Positions 1-8,777 of a stretch of DNA of 64,000 bases are shown piece by piece. Under the pieces are notes generated by a model. The model worked only from the letters and a program-made list of their open reading frames with translations. It had not been told where the DNA came from and did not search any database. Source of the DNA: SpSt-333 sp964371615 (GTDB lineage: Bacteria > Bacteroidota > Ignavibacteria > UBA10030 > UBA8401). The DNA lies in the NCBI GenBank assembly GCA_964371615.1, contig CAYJMS010000001.1, positions 806,001 to 870,000 of the forward strand. Direction: 5' to 3'. The translations under genes and the position numbers were made by a program. Every line of letters starts with the position of its first letter. Within the stretch, counting starts at the first letter, position 1.

Positions 1-13
1 TAGGGAGGGGCAT

Positions 14-217
14 ATGACAACATCATCCTACACGCCGGAGCAGGAACGGCTGGTGAACAATTATCTCAAAAAAATTCTCGATGTACTGGGATATGCAATC
101 CCTGAGGATCATTACGGATCGGTCGATATTTCCGTGCCGAAACAGAACGGGAAGATCGCCGGCGAGATCGAGGTCAGTTTCCGTTCGAAATTGAGGAGGA
201 TGAAGGTGGGGGCGTAA
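14..217 (+). CDS. small hypothetical protein (67 aa)
   Basis: A strong ribosome-binding site (GGAGGGG) sits a few bases before the ATG, which supports translation. The protein is short, soluble and has no signal peptide. Its second half (YGSVDISV, then a QNGKIAGEIEV stretch) faintly resembles the layout of small DUF2292/YezD-type proteins, which also carry a YGS...V..GK core, but this similarity is weak and I do not assign a family. It lies upstream of the RecA-like/polymerase cassette and is separated from it by a terminator, so it is probably a separate transcription unit. Function unknown. Confidence 0.5.
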   Translation: MTTSSYTPEQERLVNNYLKKILDVLGYAIPEDHYGSVDISVPKQNGKIAGEIEVSFRSKLRRMKVGA

Positions 218-229
218 TATATCTATAAC

Positions 230-266
230 ATACTCATGCCATGACTATGAGTCATGGCATGAGTAT
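230..266. repeat. perfect 16-bp inverted repeat, 5-nt loop
   Basis: The arms (230-245 and 251-266) pair without mismatch around the loop TATGA. The inner core ATGCCATGAC / GTCATGGCAT is identical to the core of a second palindrome at 397-433, so the two form a family. It has no T-tract and is followed by a separate terminator, so it is more likely an operator or structured RNA element than a terminator. Confidence 0.75.
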
Positions 267-334
267 AATGAGTGCTGTGGCGTAAAGTCATAGCATCAGT
301 GCTACAAACATAGCAGTTGGGTTGTTGATTATTC

Positions 335-387
335 AAGCCCGGCTTAAGAGACGGCAGTGCCGCTCTTCAGCCGGGTTTCGTTTTTTT
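335..387 (+). terminator. rho-independent terminator
   Basis: A long hairpin pairs AAGCCCGGCT with AGCCGGGTTT, with AAGAG/CTCTT and CGGCA/TGCCG as inner stems, and is followed by a run of seven T. It ends whatever transcript comes from the small upstream gene and isolates the RecA-like/polymerase cassette from it. Confidence 0.8.
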
Positions 388-396
388 AAAGCATAC

Positions 397-433
397 GGAG
401 TGATGCCATGACTGTAAGTCATGGCATCACTCC
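397..433 (+). promoter_or_regulatory. palindrome covering the RBS and start codon of the RecA-like gene
   Basis: Perfect 16-bp arms (397-412 and 418-433) flank the loop TGTAA. The left arm contains the GGAG ribosome-binding site (397-400) and the ATG at 408. If formed in mRNA the stem would hide both, which suggests translational control; as DNA it would be a good dimer operator. The core is shared with the palindrome at 230-266. Confidence 0.6.
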
Positions 434-1142
434 TGAATACGATATGAGCACACTTCTTTCACCGCATAAAATTGTCGACCGGCACTTCACCGCTCCGCCG
501 GGGAAGGTGGGGCTGCTCTACGGCGAAAAGCGGGTCTATTCGCTCGGCATGCTCATCACCGCGGAGATGCTAATGCATACCCGGAGCATCGTCTTCATCG
601 ACGGCGCGAACCGGGTCGATCCGTACCTGCTCTCCAAACTGGCGCGTATCCGGAGCATCAACCCGTACAGTTTTCTTGACCGCGCCTACGTGACGCGCGC
701 CTATACGTGCTATCAGCTGGATATTTCGATCACCGACGGCCTGCTGGAATTTGTCCGGGGAGTCGGATCGCATTTCGTGATCGTGTACGGACTGATCGAC
801 CTGTTCGACGACGATCAGGTGCCGGTGCCGGATGTGGTGGACATTCTCCGTCGCGTGCGGCAAACGCTGGTGCATCTGAAGGCGAACGGCGTCTCCACGC
901 TGCTGGTCTCGTCGTATCCGCGGTTTCAACTGAAGGAGAGAGAACGGTTTTTTAACACCATGGCGGAGATGTCCGACGTACGCTACCGGCTCGAACACCG
1001 CCATGAACATCAACACATCATTGTGGAGGAACAGACCCATGGGAAGAACAACACCGACGGCGACCATGCTCATCCAGTACGAAGAGAGCAACTGGTCACA
1101 ATTCCGCCGGGCATTGCGGAAAGAGGACCAAGGCGTGCTTGA
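408..1142 (+). CDS. RecA/ImuA-like protein with degenerate ATPase motifs
   Basis: The 244-residue protein has a RecA/RadA-type core: a strand-loop at GLLYGEKRVYSLGM where a Walker A loop should be, a VFIDGAN strand, a helix-rich centre, a Walker-B-like strand FVIVYGLIDLF and a final strand TLLVSSYP. The GK[ST] of Walker A and the Walker B acid are missing, so ATP hydrolysis is unlikely. ImuA, the RecA paralogue of mutasomes, is also a divergent RecA relative that precedes translesion polymerase genes. The gene overlaps the next small gene, and the polymerase follows, so all three should be co-transcribed. The chosen ATG has GGAG seven bases upstream; the alternative ATG at 444 lacks a clear site. 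The family call is fairly secure, the mutasome role is inference. Confidence 0.65.
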   Translation: MTVSHGITPEYDMSTLLSPHKIVDRHFTAPPGKVGLLYGEKRVYSLGMLITAEMLMHTRSIVFIDGANRVDPYLLSKLARIRSINPYSFLDRAYVTRAYTCYQLDISITDGLLEFVRGVGSHFVIVYGLIDLFDDDQVPVPDVVDILRRVRQTLVHLKANGVSTLLVSSYPRFQLKERERFFNTMAEMSDVRYRLEHRHEHQHIIVEEQTHGKNNTDGDHAHPVRREQLVTIPPGIAERGPRRA

Positions 1143-1299
1143 CGAACTTTTCACGTACGCCAAACTGAATCTGCCGGCGATCTCCATCCAGGCGCATCCG
1201 GTGCCGTTCGAGAGCATCCTGCTTTCGATGCTGCTTCAGCAGCAGAAGCAGATCCGCACGCTGACCGACAAACTTCGCGATTACGGAGAACAGATATGA
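1039..1299 (+). CDS. small linker protein of the RecA-like/PolB cassette (86 aa)
   Basis: The gene starts inside the end of the RecA-like gene and overlaps the polymerase start, a layout typical of translational coupling. GTGGAGGA ends about ten bases before the ATG at 1039, which favours it over the upstream ATG at 1003. The protein is mostly helical with a charged C-terminus (QQQKQIRTLTDKLRDYG) that may form a short coiled coil. No known domain was recognised. By position it occupies the middle slot of the cassette, where ImuB sits in classical mutasomes, but it is far too small to be a Y-family protein. A bridging role between the RecA-like protein and the polymerase is only a guess. Confidence 0.7.
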   Translation: MGRTTPTATMLIQYEESNWSQFRRALRKEDQGVLDELFTYAKLNLPAISIQAHPVPFESILLSMLLQQQKQIRTLTDKLRDYGEQI

Positions 1300-3584
1300 T
1301 CATCACAGGATGGCTTTTTGACGCCTATGCGACGGAAAGAGGAGTCACGGCGTGGCTCATCGACCTCGACGGCAGGAGACATATGCTGCGGTACTCCTTC
1401 GCCCCCGCGTTCTATATGAATCTGACGAAGGACGAGGAAAAGTTTCTTCACTCCATCCGCCGGCACCTGCCGGGGGAGATCTCGCTGCGTCGTGTGGAGA
1501 AACGGGAACTCTACTCACGTATCACGATCGACGTGCTGGAGGTGTCGGTGGCGAATCCGCTGATGTTCCGGAGGGTCGTCCACGCCCTCTCCAAGCATTT
1601 CAACTTCTACAAGTTCTACGGAGCGGACATCAAGGTGATGCAGCTCTTCTATTATACAACACAGCTGTTCCCGCTGGCGTACGGCGAATACGAAACGGAA
1701 GGGGGACGGCTGATGCGGTGGAATCTGCTGGACAGTTTCGGTTCGGACCGCTATTCCGTTCCCGAACTCTCCATCATGACCCTGACGCCGTCCATGAAAC
1801 TGTTCGCGCCGAAGTACCAGCGCTCGCTGGAGATCGAACTCGGCATCGAAGGAACCACGCGCGTGCTGCAGCAGAGCGAACCGCTCGAACTGCTCCAACA
1901 GATCAATTATTATCTCGAACGGTACGATCCCGACGTAATCCTGACGGAGTACGGCGATGCCTCGCTGCTGCCGCTGCTGTCGTCACTGGCGGAACAATAT
2001 CGCTTTCCGCTGAAACTTAACCGCGATCCGGAAGCGAAATACATCACCACCAAGGCGGTCAGTTATTTCAGTTACGGCAGCATCAAGCACCGCGACGGGG
2101 TGTTCGAACTGGCGGGACGGTGGCATCTGGATAAAGAGAACTCGTTCATCATGGGGGAAGCGGACCTGGACGGGCTGTTCGATCTGGCGCGTCTGGCGCA
2201 GATCGGCGTGCAGCACCAGGCACGCACCTCCATCGGCTCCGCACTCTCCTCCATGCAGGTCTCCTGGGCATACCGGAACAATGTGCTCATTCCGTACAAA
2301 CGTCCCATCAAGGAGTCGTTCAAGTCGTTCAGCACGCTGCTCAAAGCGGACCGCGGCGGACTTCATTTCATGCCCTTCAAAGGATTTCACGAGAACGTGG
2401 CGGAACTCGATTTTGCGTCGATGTATCCGTCGCTGATGCGGAACCACAACATTTCGTCGGAGACGATCAACTGCGTCTGCTGTGCGGATGCGAAGCATCG
2501 TGTTCCCGAACTGCATTACCGCTTGTGCGAAAAACACAATGGATTCATCCCCGAAACGCTCGAGCCGATACTGCGGAAGCGGGCGAAGTACAAACAGATG
2601 AAGAAGAACGCTCCGACGGAGGAACTGCGAAAGAAGTACGACAGGATGCAGACCGGATTGAAATGGATTTTGGTCACCTGCTTCGGCTATCTCGGCTTCA
2701 AAAAATCGCGGATGGGACGGATCGAAGCGCACGAATCGGTCAACGCGTTTGCGCGCGAGGGACTGCTCCGTGCCAAGGAGATCGCGGAGGAGAACGGCTT
2801 TGAACTGATCCATGCCATCGTGGACTGCGTCTGGCTGAAGAAGCCGGGGGCGACAAAAGAAGAGTATGAAATCCTGGCACAGAAGATCGAAAAGGCGGTG
2901 GGAGTGAAGATCTCCCTCGAGGGAATCTACAACTGGATTCTCTTTCCCGCATCGAAAATGGACGAGAATATTCCGACCGCAACACGGTACGTCGGCGTCT
3001 ATGACAACGGCGAAATGAAAGTGCGGGGGCTGGAGGTGCGCCGGCGCGATACGACAAAGTACGTCAAGAAGATGCAGAACGAGATGCTGGGAGTCCTTGC
3101 CAAAGCGCGCACCATTGCGGAGATGAAGGACCTGCTTCCCGAAGCGCTGGACGTGGTGAAGAAATACGCGGAGGAACTGCGCGGCGGCAACGTCTCTCCG
3201 TTCGATCTGGTGATCCGCCGGCATATCTCAAAGGATCCGTACGAATATGCCAACAGAAACATCAACGCGATCGTCTCGCAAACACTCGCCGAATCGGGCG
3301 TGCAGCTGTCGGCGGGGGAATCGGTGGAATACATCATCACCGACGCCTCCGGCAAGCGGGACCCGCAGAAGGCGAAACCGCTGGCGCTCTATGCCCTGGA
3401 TGACGGGTATGATATCAAAAAATATTCCGAACTGATCTGCGATGCGGCGGAGACGGTGCTGGGTCCGTTCGGTTACAGCGCCGAACGGCTCCGCGACATG
3501 GTCGATCCGCCGAAGATTTCCATCTCGGCGCAGCGGAAGGCGCACCGGCTGGCAGTCATGAGCCGGCAGTTGAGCTTTTTGTGA
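1296..3584 (+). CDS. divergent family-B DNA polymerase, exonuclease motifs lost
   Basis: The 762-residue protein has polymerase motif A as DFASMYPS (around residue 372), motif B as K...TCFGYLGF (around 450) and motif C as AIVDCVW (around 510). In motif C the second aspartate of the usual DTD appears to be kept while the first is replaced by Ile. Between A and B lies the Cys/His cluster and GFIP...R...K segment common to several PolB branches. In the N-terminal half, the position of the FDIET exonuclease I motif reads LSIMT, and exonuclease II and III sites also lack their aspartates, so proofreading is predicted to be absent. Loss of proofreading with polymerase motifs retained fits a translesion enzyme. 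Overlap with the small upstream gene shows operon membership. The region is richer in GC than the genes downstream. Confidence 0.85.
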   Translation: MIITGWLFDAYATERGVTAWLIDLDGRRHMLRYSFAPAFYMNLTKDEEKFLHSIRRHLPGEISLRRVEKRELYSRITIDVLEVSVANPLMFRRVVHALSKHFNFYKFYGADIKVMQLFYYTTQLFPLAYGEYETEGGRLMRWNLLDSFGSDRYSVPELSIMTLTPSMKLFAPKYQRSLEIELGIEGTTRVLQQSEPLELLQQINYYLERYDPDVILTEYGDASLLPLLSSLAEQYRFPLKLNRDPEAKYITTKAVSYFSYGSIKHRDGVFELAGRWHLDKENSFIMGEADLDGLFDLARLAQIGVQHQARTSIGSALSSMQVSWAYRNNVLIPYKRPIKESFKSFSTLLKADRGGLHFMPFKGFHENVAELDFASMYPSLMRNHNISSETINCVCCADAKHRVPELHYRLCEKHNGFIPETLEPILRKRAKYKQMKKNAPTEELRKKYDRMQTGLKWILVTCFGYLGFKKSRMGRIEAHESVNAFAREGLLRAKEIAEENGFELIHAIVDCVWLKKPGATKEEYEILAQKIEKAVGVKISLEGIYNWILFPASKMDENIPTATRYVGVYDNGEMKVRGLEVRRRDTTKYVKKMQNEMLGVLAKARTIAEMKDLLPEALDVVKKYAEELRGGNVSPFDLVIRRHISKDPYEYANRNINAIVSQTLAESGVQLSAGESVEYIITDASGKRDPQKAKPLALYALDDGYDIKKYSELICDAAETVLGPFGYSAERLRDMVDPPKISISAQRKAHRLAVMSRQLSFL

Positions 3585-3688
3585 CCAACGGGATCGGAAG
3601 TATTTTTCGGAAAATTTGAGTATATAGGATTCGATCATCGTATCGTCGAACGGACGATCCACACCGATTTTCTCAGGAGTCCTTGACT

Positions 3689-5122
3689 ATGCTCAACCGC
3701 CGATCCACCCTGAAGATCACTGCTGCCGCGGCTGCCGGCCTGGCCGCGGGGATCAAACCCACTTTTGCTGCTTCCATAGATTCCCGATTTGTTACACGGC
3801 GTCCTGTTCCGAAAGACAGAAAGTTTGTCAGCGATTCCGTCGAATCGACGATCGATTCCGTCCAAAAAATAATTGATGATGAGGAACTCCGCTGGCTGTT
3901 CGGGAATTGCTTCCCCAATACGCTGGATACGACCGTCGAGACTGGCGAACGGAACGGGAAACCGGATACGTTTGTCATCACCGGCGACATCAACGCCATG
4001 TGGCTGCGGGATTCCTCCGCTCAGGTGTGGCCGTATGTTCCGCTCACCAAAGACGACAAGAAATTGCAGCGATTGATCGCCGGCGTGATCCATCGGCAAT
4101 CATATTGCATTACAATCGATCCGTATGCGAATGCCTTCAATAAAAACCGGGAGGGAAGTTACTGGGAAAAAGACCTGACCGACATGAAGAAAGAATTGCA
4201 CGAACGGAAATGGGAGATCGATTCACTCTGTTATCCGATTCGACTCGCCTATATGTATTGGAAGACGACCGGCGATACATCGGTCTTCGATGCGGAGTGG
4301 AAACAGGCGATGTCGCTGGTTGTTACAACGTTCCGGGAACAGCAGCGGAAGGGATCGCAGGGACCGTACAAATTCCAGCGCACCACCGCCGTGTCGACCG
4401 ATACGGTGCCGCTCGGAGGTTACGGGAATCCGACCAATAAGATCGGCCTGATCCATTCCATGTTCCGCCCGTCGGATGATGCGTGCATCTATCCGTTTTT
4501 GATCCCTTCAAATATTTTTGCCGTACACTCATTACGCCAATTGAATGAAATAGTAAGCACCTTAGGCATCGCCGACGATCTTAAGAGGGAAAGTTCATCT
4601 CTGGCGGAGGAAGTGGAAACAGCGCTACGCCGCTATGCTCCGTACAATAATAAAACGTTCGGCGCCATCTATGCGTTTGAAATAGACGGTTACAACAACA
4701 AATTGTTTATGGATGATGCCAATATTCCCAGTCTGCTCTCCATGCCGTATCTCGGCTCCTGTCCTGTATCGGATCCGGTGTATCAGAATACTAGAAAATT
4801 TCTGCTCAGTAACGAAAATCCGTATTTCTTTTCCGGATCTGCCGCCGAAGGGATCGGCGGTCCTCATGTTGGCATGGATATGATTTGGCCGATGAGTATC
4901 ACAATGCGGGCATTGACGAGCACGGATGATCAGGAGATACGCACCTGTTTGACAATGCTGAAAAACACCCATGCCGGGACCGGATTCATGCACGAATCAT
5001 TCCATAAGGATAATCCGTCGGATTTTACAAGGAAGTGGTTTGCGTGGGCAAATACATTATTCGGCGAGTTGATTATGACACTCGCTAATGAAAAGCCGCA
5101 TCTGTTGAAAGGTGAATTATGA
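3689..5122 (+). CDS. GH125 exo-alpha-1,6-mannosidase (Tat-exported)
   Basis: The protein matches glycoside hydrolase family 125 (formerly DUF1237), metal-independent exo-alpha-1,6-mannosidases. Seen are the family signatures DINAMWLRDSSAQVWPY, SDDACIYPFLIPSN (region of the general acid Asp) and EGIGGPHVGMDMIWP (region of the catalytic Glu). The N-terminus NRRSTLK followed by an Ala-rich helix is a twin-arginine signal, so the enzyme is folded before export to the periplasm or surface. ATG 3689 is preferred over TTG 3683 because AGGAG lies nine bases before it. Its stop overlaps the start of the GH47 gene by ATGA. With the neighbouring GH47 and GH92 enzymes it should strip alpha-mannose from high-mannose N-glycans or mannans. 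Confidence 0.9.
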   Translation: MLNRRSTLKITAAAAAGLAAGIKPTFAASIDSRFVTRRPVPKDRKFVSDSVESTIDSVQKIIDDEELRWLFGNCFPNTLDTTVETGERNGKPDTFVITGDINAMWLRDSSAQVWPYVPLTKDDKKLQRLIAGVIHRQSYCITIDPYANAFNKNREGSYWEKDLTDMKKELHERKWEIDSLCYPIRLAYMYWKTTGDTSVFDAEWKQAMSLVVTTFREQQRKGSQGPYKFQRTTAVSTDTVPLGGYGNPTNKIGLIHSMFRPSDDACIYPFLIPSNIFAVHSLRQLNEIVSTLGIADDLKRESSSLAEEVETALRRYAPYNNKTFGAIYAFEIDGYNNKLFMDDANIPSLLSMPYLGSCPVSDPVYQNTRKFLLSNENPYFFSGSAAEGIGGPHVGMDMIWPMSITMRALTSTDDQEIRTCLTMLKNTHAGTGFMHESFHKDNPSDFTRKWFAWANTLFGELIMTLANEKPHLLKGEL

Positions 5123-6468
5123 AAGTACCAATGTCACTTTTTCTCATTATCGTGCTGTCGTCAAACGTGTTTGGACAAACGTCCCGAATGCATGGAGCCG
5201 ATTCGATCGCCGGCGAAGTACGGAATGAGTTTCTGCATGCATGGAACGGCTATAAACAATACGCCTGGGGTTTGGACGGCCTGCTGCCTCTTTCAATGAA
5301 GGGATACACGACATACGGTCAATCGCTTCTCCTGACTCCGGTCGATGCGTACGATACGATGATCTTGATGGGTTTGATGAAGGAAGCGGAAGAGACAAAA
5401 AAATTGATTCTCGATTCGCTGTCGTTTGACAAAGATATCAGCGTCAAAAATTTTGAGATCACCATACGGGTGCTTGGCGGACTACTCTCCGCCTATCAGA
5501 TGTCCGGTGAGAAAAGATTTCTACTGTTGGCAGAAGATTTGGGAAAACGACTATTGCCGGTCTTCGAATCACCTACCGGGATGCCATATGTTAATGTCAA
5601 TCTGAAGACCGGTTCGGTGCACGGTCGCGTGACCAATCCAGCAGAGACAGGGACATTATTGATTGAATTCGGAACGTTATCCAAATTGACCGGAAACGAT
5701 CTCTATTATAAAAAAGCGAAAAGAGCATTGGTGGATACCTACAAAAGACGCTCACCGATCGGATTGGTGGGTGAATCGATCGATGTGGAAACAGGTGCGT
5801 GGATCGGCATGGATAGTCATATCGGCGGAATGATCGATTCCTATTATGAGTATCTCTATAAATGCTGGAAATTATTCGGCGATCAAGAGTGCAGGTCCAT
5901 GTGGGAAGAGAGCATTCCGATCGTGAACCGGTATCTCTCAGATACCGTCCGAGGGCAATTTTGGTATTCCCGTATTCATATGAATACCGGTATACGGAAA
6001 CATAGGGTGTTTGGAGGACTCGAAGCGTTCATGCCCGGATTATTGGCATATTCCGGGGATATTGAACGGGCGGAAAAATTACAGCAATCCTGTTATGCTA
6101 TGTGGAACAAGCACGGTATAGAACCGGAAATGTATGATTACGGTGCCGATACGGTCCGATATAAGAATTATCCGTTGCGTCCGGAGATCGTCGAATCGGC
6201 GTATTATCTTTACAAGGCAACCGGCGATACGGTATATCAGCGCATGGGTGTGACATTCTTTCAATCGATAAGAAAGTACTGCCGTACCGAGTCGGGATAT
6301 GCAGAATTGTCCAATGTCATCACGAAAGAGCAGTCGGACATGATGGAAAGTTTTTTTCTTGCCGAGACGCTGAAGTATCTGTATTTGTTGTTTGCACCGC
6401 CGCAGACGCTCGATCTTGATTCCGTCGTCTTCAATACCGAAGCACATCCAATTCGAAGGACGTGGTAA
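5119..6468 (+). CDS. GH47 alpha-1,2-mannosidase (class I)
   Basis: This 449-residue secreted protein resembles bacterial members of GH47, inverting Ca-dependent alpha-1,2-mannosidases. Support comes from the (alpha/alpha) barrel pattern with TPVDAYDTMILMG, FEITIRVLGGLLSAYQ, AETGTLLIEFGTLSKLTG, SHIGGMIDSYYEYLYK and LRPEIVESAYYLYKATGD blocks, which match the order of motifs in eukaryotic ER mannosidases. The first 20 residues are a signal peptide (MKVPMSLFLIIVLSSNVFG). It overlaps GH125 by four bases, with AGGTGA just upstream of the start, and its end lies close to the GH92 start, so the three form one operon. GH47 in bacteria is much less common than GH92, which makes this trio informative about substrate: alpha-1,2-linked caps on high-mannose glycans. 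Confidence 0.88.
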   Translation: MKVPMSLFLIIVLSSNVFGQTSRMHGADSIAGEVRNEFLHAWNGYKQYAWGLDGLLPLSMKGYTTYGQSLLLTPVDAYDTMILMGLMKEAEETKKLILDSLSFDKDISVKNFEITIRVLGGLLSAYQMSGEKRFLLLAEDLGKRLLPVFESPTGMPYVNVNLKTGSVHGRVTNPAETGTLLIEFGTLSKLTGNDLYYKKAKRALVDTYKRRSPIGLVGESIDVETGAWIGMDSHIGGMIDSYYEYLYKCWKLFGDQECRSMWEESIPIVNRYLSDTVRGQFWYSRIHMNTGIRKHRVFGGLEAFMPGLLAYSGDIERAEKLQQSCYAMWNKHGIEPEMYDYGADTVRYKNYPLRPEIVESAYYLYKATGDTVYQRMGVTFFQSIRKYCRTESGYAELSNVITKEQSDMMESFFLAETLKYLYLLFAPPQTLDLDSVVFNTEAHPIRRTW

Positions 6469-6472
6469 TATT

Positions 6473-8683
6473 ATGAGAATTAGGACATCGATCATGTTTG
6501 TCGTCTTCATTCCATTGTTTCTTTGGACGCAGGAACGATTGACGAATTTCGTCGATCCGTTTATTGGAACCGGAGGGCATGGACATGTATATCCCGGTGC
6601 CACCGTACCGTTCGGAATGGTACAGCTAAGTCCGGACAACGGAACTGAAGGGTGGGATTGGACATCGGGGTATCATTATTCAGATTCCGTCATTAAAGGA
6701 TTCAGCCACACACATCTCAGCGGAACCGGAATCGGTGATCTGTGCGATATTTTATTCATGCCGGCAGTGCTGAACGATCCCAACGGACAATATTCCTCAC
6801 ATTTCTCGCACACTGAGGAATCTGCTGAGCCCGGTTATTACTCTGTATTGTTGAAAACACCGAACATTCGTGTAGAATTGACCGCCACTGAACGGGCAGG
6901 ATTTCATCGATACACGTTCGCTCAAAGTAACGATACAAAGATAGTAATCGATCTCGGCCATCGGATTAATTGGGATTCGCCCGTTGAATCGAATATCACC
7001 ATTGTTTCCCCTACGCTGGTGACCGGATATCGATATTCAAAAGGATGGGCACCGAAACAGCGGATCTACTTTGCCGCACGCTTTTCAAGTCCGATGAGAT
7101 CGTCACGCTTGGGTAACGATTCTGTATTGTACACCGGAAAATCATCGCATACCGAAATAGGGGCAAAGGCAGTTTTCGGTTTTATAACGAAAAAAAATGA
7201 ACAGATCCTTGTCAAAGTCGGCATCTCCGCTGTTAGCATCGACGGTGCGTTGAATAATCTTGATACAGAAATTGCCGGATGGGATTTTGATCGGATCAGA
7301 AGACAAACGAGCGATAAGTGGGAAGCACAACTACAAAAGATCGTCGTGACAACGCAGGATAGTGCAAAGAAAAAGGTTTTCTATACGTCGTTGTATCGGA
7401 CAATGCTTGCGCCGATCATCTATCAAGATGCCGATGGGCGATATCGCGGCGGTGATGATTCCGTCCATACGGCGAAAGATTTTGTCAATCATACAATATT
7501 CTCACTGTGGGATACTTACCGTGCGGCACATCCCTTGTTCACGATAACGCAGCCGGAGAAAGTAAACGATTTTGTCAATTCAATGCTGGCATTTAAAAGA
7601 GAATACGGATATTTGCCGGTTTGGACTCTCCATGCGAATGAAACGATGTGTATGATCGGGTATCATTCGATACCGGTGATCGTCGATGCGTATATGAAGG
7701 GATTTCGGAAGTATGATGCCGAAGAGGCGTTTGATGCGATGAAAAGAAGTGCCATGTCTAATATTATGGGACTGCAATGGTACCGACAATACGGCTACGT
7801 CCCGTCGGATCGGGAGGTGGAATCGGTGTCAAAAACATTGGAATATGCATATGACGATTGGTGCATTGCACAAATGGCGAAGGAGATGGGAAAGGAATCC
7901 GATTATCGTACGTTCCTGGATCGTTCGACGTACTTCAAAAACATCTTTGACACGACAACACTGTTCATGCGCGGGAAAGAAACGACCGGTACGTGGCGTA
8001 CTCCGTTCGATCCCTACACCGTTGACCATCGCAGCAATGATTATACCGAAGGGAATGCATGGCAATATTCATGGTACGTGCCGCATGATGTCGCTGCGTT
8101 GATCCGTTTGAACGGCGGAGAAGAGCGGTTCATTGAACGGCTCGATTCGCTTTTTGAACAAAGTTCGCATTTGAAAGGAACGAATGTCTCGCCCGATGTA
8201 TCGGGATTGATCGGCCAGTATGCCCACGGCAACGAACCAAGCCACCATATTGCTTATCTCTACAATTACGCCGGAACACCGTGGAAAACACAAGAGCGTG
8301 TTGCAGAGATCATGAATACTATGTATAAGAATGACCCCGACGGACTCAGCGGCAACGAAGACTGCGGACAGATGTCGGCGTGGTATGTGTTCAGCGCGAT
8401 GGGATTTTATCCCGTAAATCCGAGTGACCAAATGTATGCGATCGGCACACCGATGCACGTACGAAGCGTCATATACTTGGAGAACGAGTCATCATTCGTT
8501 ATTCTTGCTCCGGAACGATCGGACCGTGCCGTTTATATCAAATCGGCTAAGATTAACGGCGTTTCGTTGAATCATCCGTACATCAGCCATTCGGATATTG
8601 TAAACGGCGGAGTGCTGTATCTTGAAATGACTGATGTCCCGACAAGTTGGGGATCCGTAGTTGACAAAGTTCCTGGTCGATGA
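6473..8683 (+). CDS. GH92 exo-alpha-mannosidase
   Basis: A 736-residue GH92 Ca-dependent exo-alpha-mannosidase. Clear family blocks are DPFIGTGGHGHVYPGATVPF, GFSHTHLSGTG, FSLWDTYRAAHPL, GNEPSHHIAYLYNYAG and the ED-GQMSAWYVFSAMGFYPV segment. An N-terminal hydrophobic stretch (IMFVVFIPLFLW) is a signal peptide. The reading frame is open from 6392, but that would begin inside the GH47 gene and put 27 charged residues before the signal; the ATG at 6473 with AAGGA upstream is the sensible start. It is the third mannosidase of the operon. GH92 enzymes typically remove terminal alpha-1,2, 1,3 or 1,4 mannose and are common in Bacteroidota. Confidence 0.92.
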   Translation: MRIRTSIMFVVFIPLFLWTQERLTNFVDPFIGTGGHGHVYPGATVPFGMVQLSPDNGTEGWDWTSGYHYSDSVIKGFSHTHLSGTGIGDLCDILFMPAVLNDPNGQYSSHFSHTEESAEPGYYSVLLKTPNIRVELTATERAGFHRYTFAQSNDTKIVIDLGHRINWDSPVESNITIVSPTLVTGYRYSKGWAPKQRIYFAARFSSPMRSSRLGNDSVLYTGKSSHTEIGAKAVFGFITKKNEQILVKVGISAVSIDGALNNLDTEIAGWDFDRIRRQTSDKWEAQLQKIVVTTQDSAKKKVFYTSLYRTMLAPIIYQDADGRYRGGDDSVHTAKDFVNHTIFSLWDTYRAAHPLFTITQPEKVNDFVNSMLAFKREYGYLPVWTLHANETMCMIGYHSIPVIVDAYMKGFRKYDAEEAFDAMKRSAMSNIMGLQWYRQYGYVPSDREVESVSKTLEYAYDDWCIAQMAKEMGKESDYRTFLDRSTYFKNIFDTTTLFMRGKETTGTWRTPFDPYTVDHRSNDYTEGNAWQYSWYVPHDVAALIRLNGGEERFIERLDSLFEQSSHLKGTNVSPDVSGLIGQYAHGNEPSHHIAYLYNYAGTPWKTQERVAEIMNTMYKNDPDGLSGNEDCGQMSAWYVFSAMGFYPVNPSDQMYAIGTPMHVRSVIYLENESSFVILAPERSDRAVYIKSAKINGVSLNHPYISHSDIVNGGVLYLEMTDVPTSWGSVVDKVPGR

Positions 8684-8777
8684 CGACGCAGCGGGAACTG
8701 TAATATTCTATTCCTTTAATGCGGATTGAATACTATATTATCCCGGTTTCTATTTTACCACTTTACTCTACTATACT

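Noticed and set aside
570..1217. 215-codon minus-strand open frame opposite the RecA-like gene
   Set aside because: Shadow of a GC-rich gene; the plus-strand frame has domain motifs, ribosome site and operon spacing.
1983..3224. 413-codon minus-strand open frame opposite the polymerase
   Set aside because: No recognisable domain, low-complexity HH/RR/FF-rich composition typical of antisense frames in GC-rich genes.
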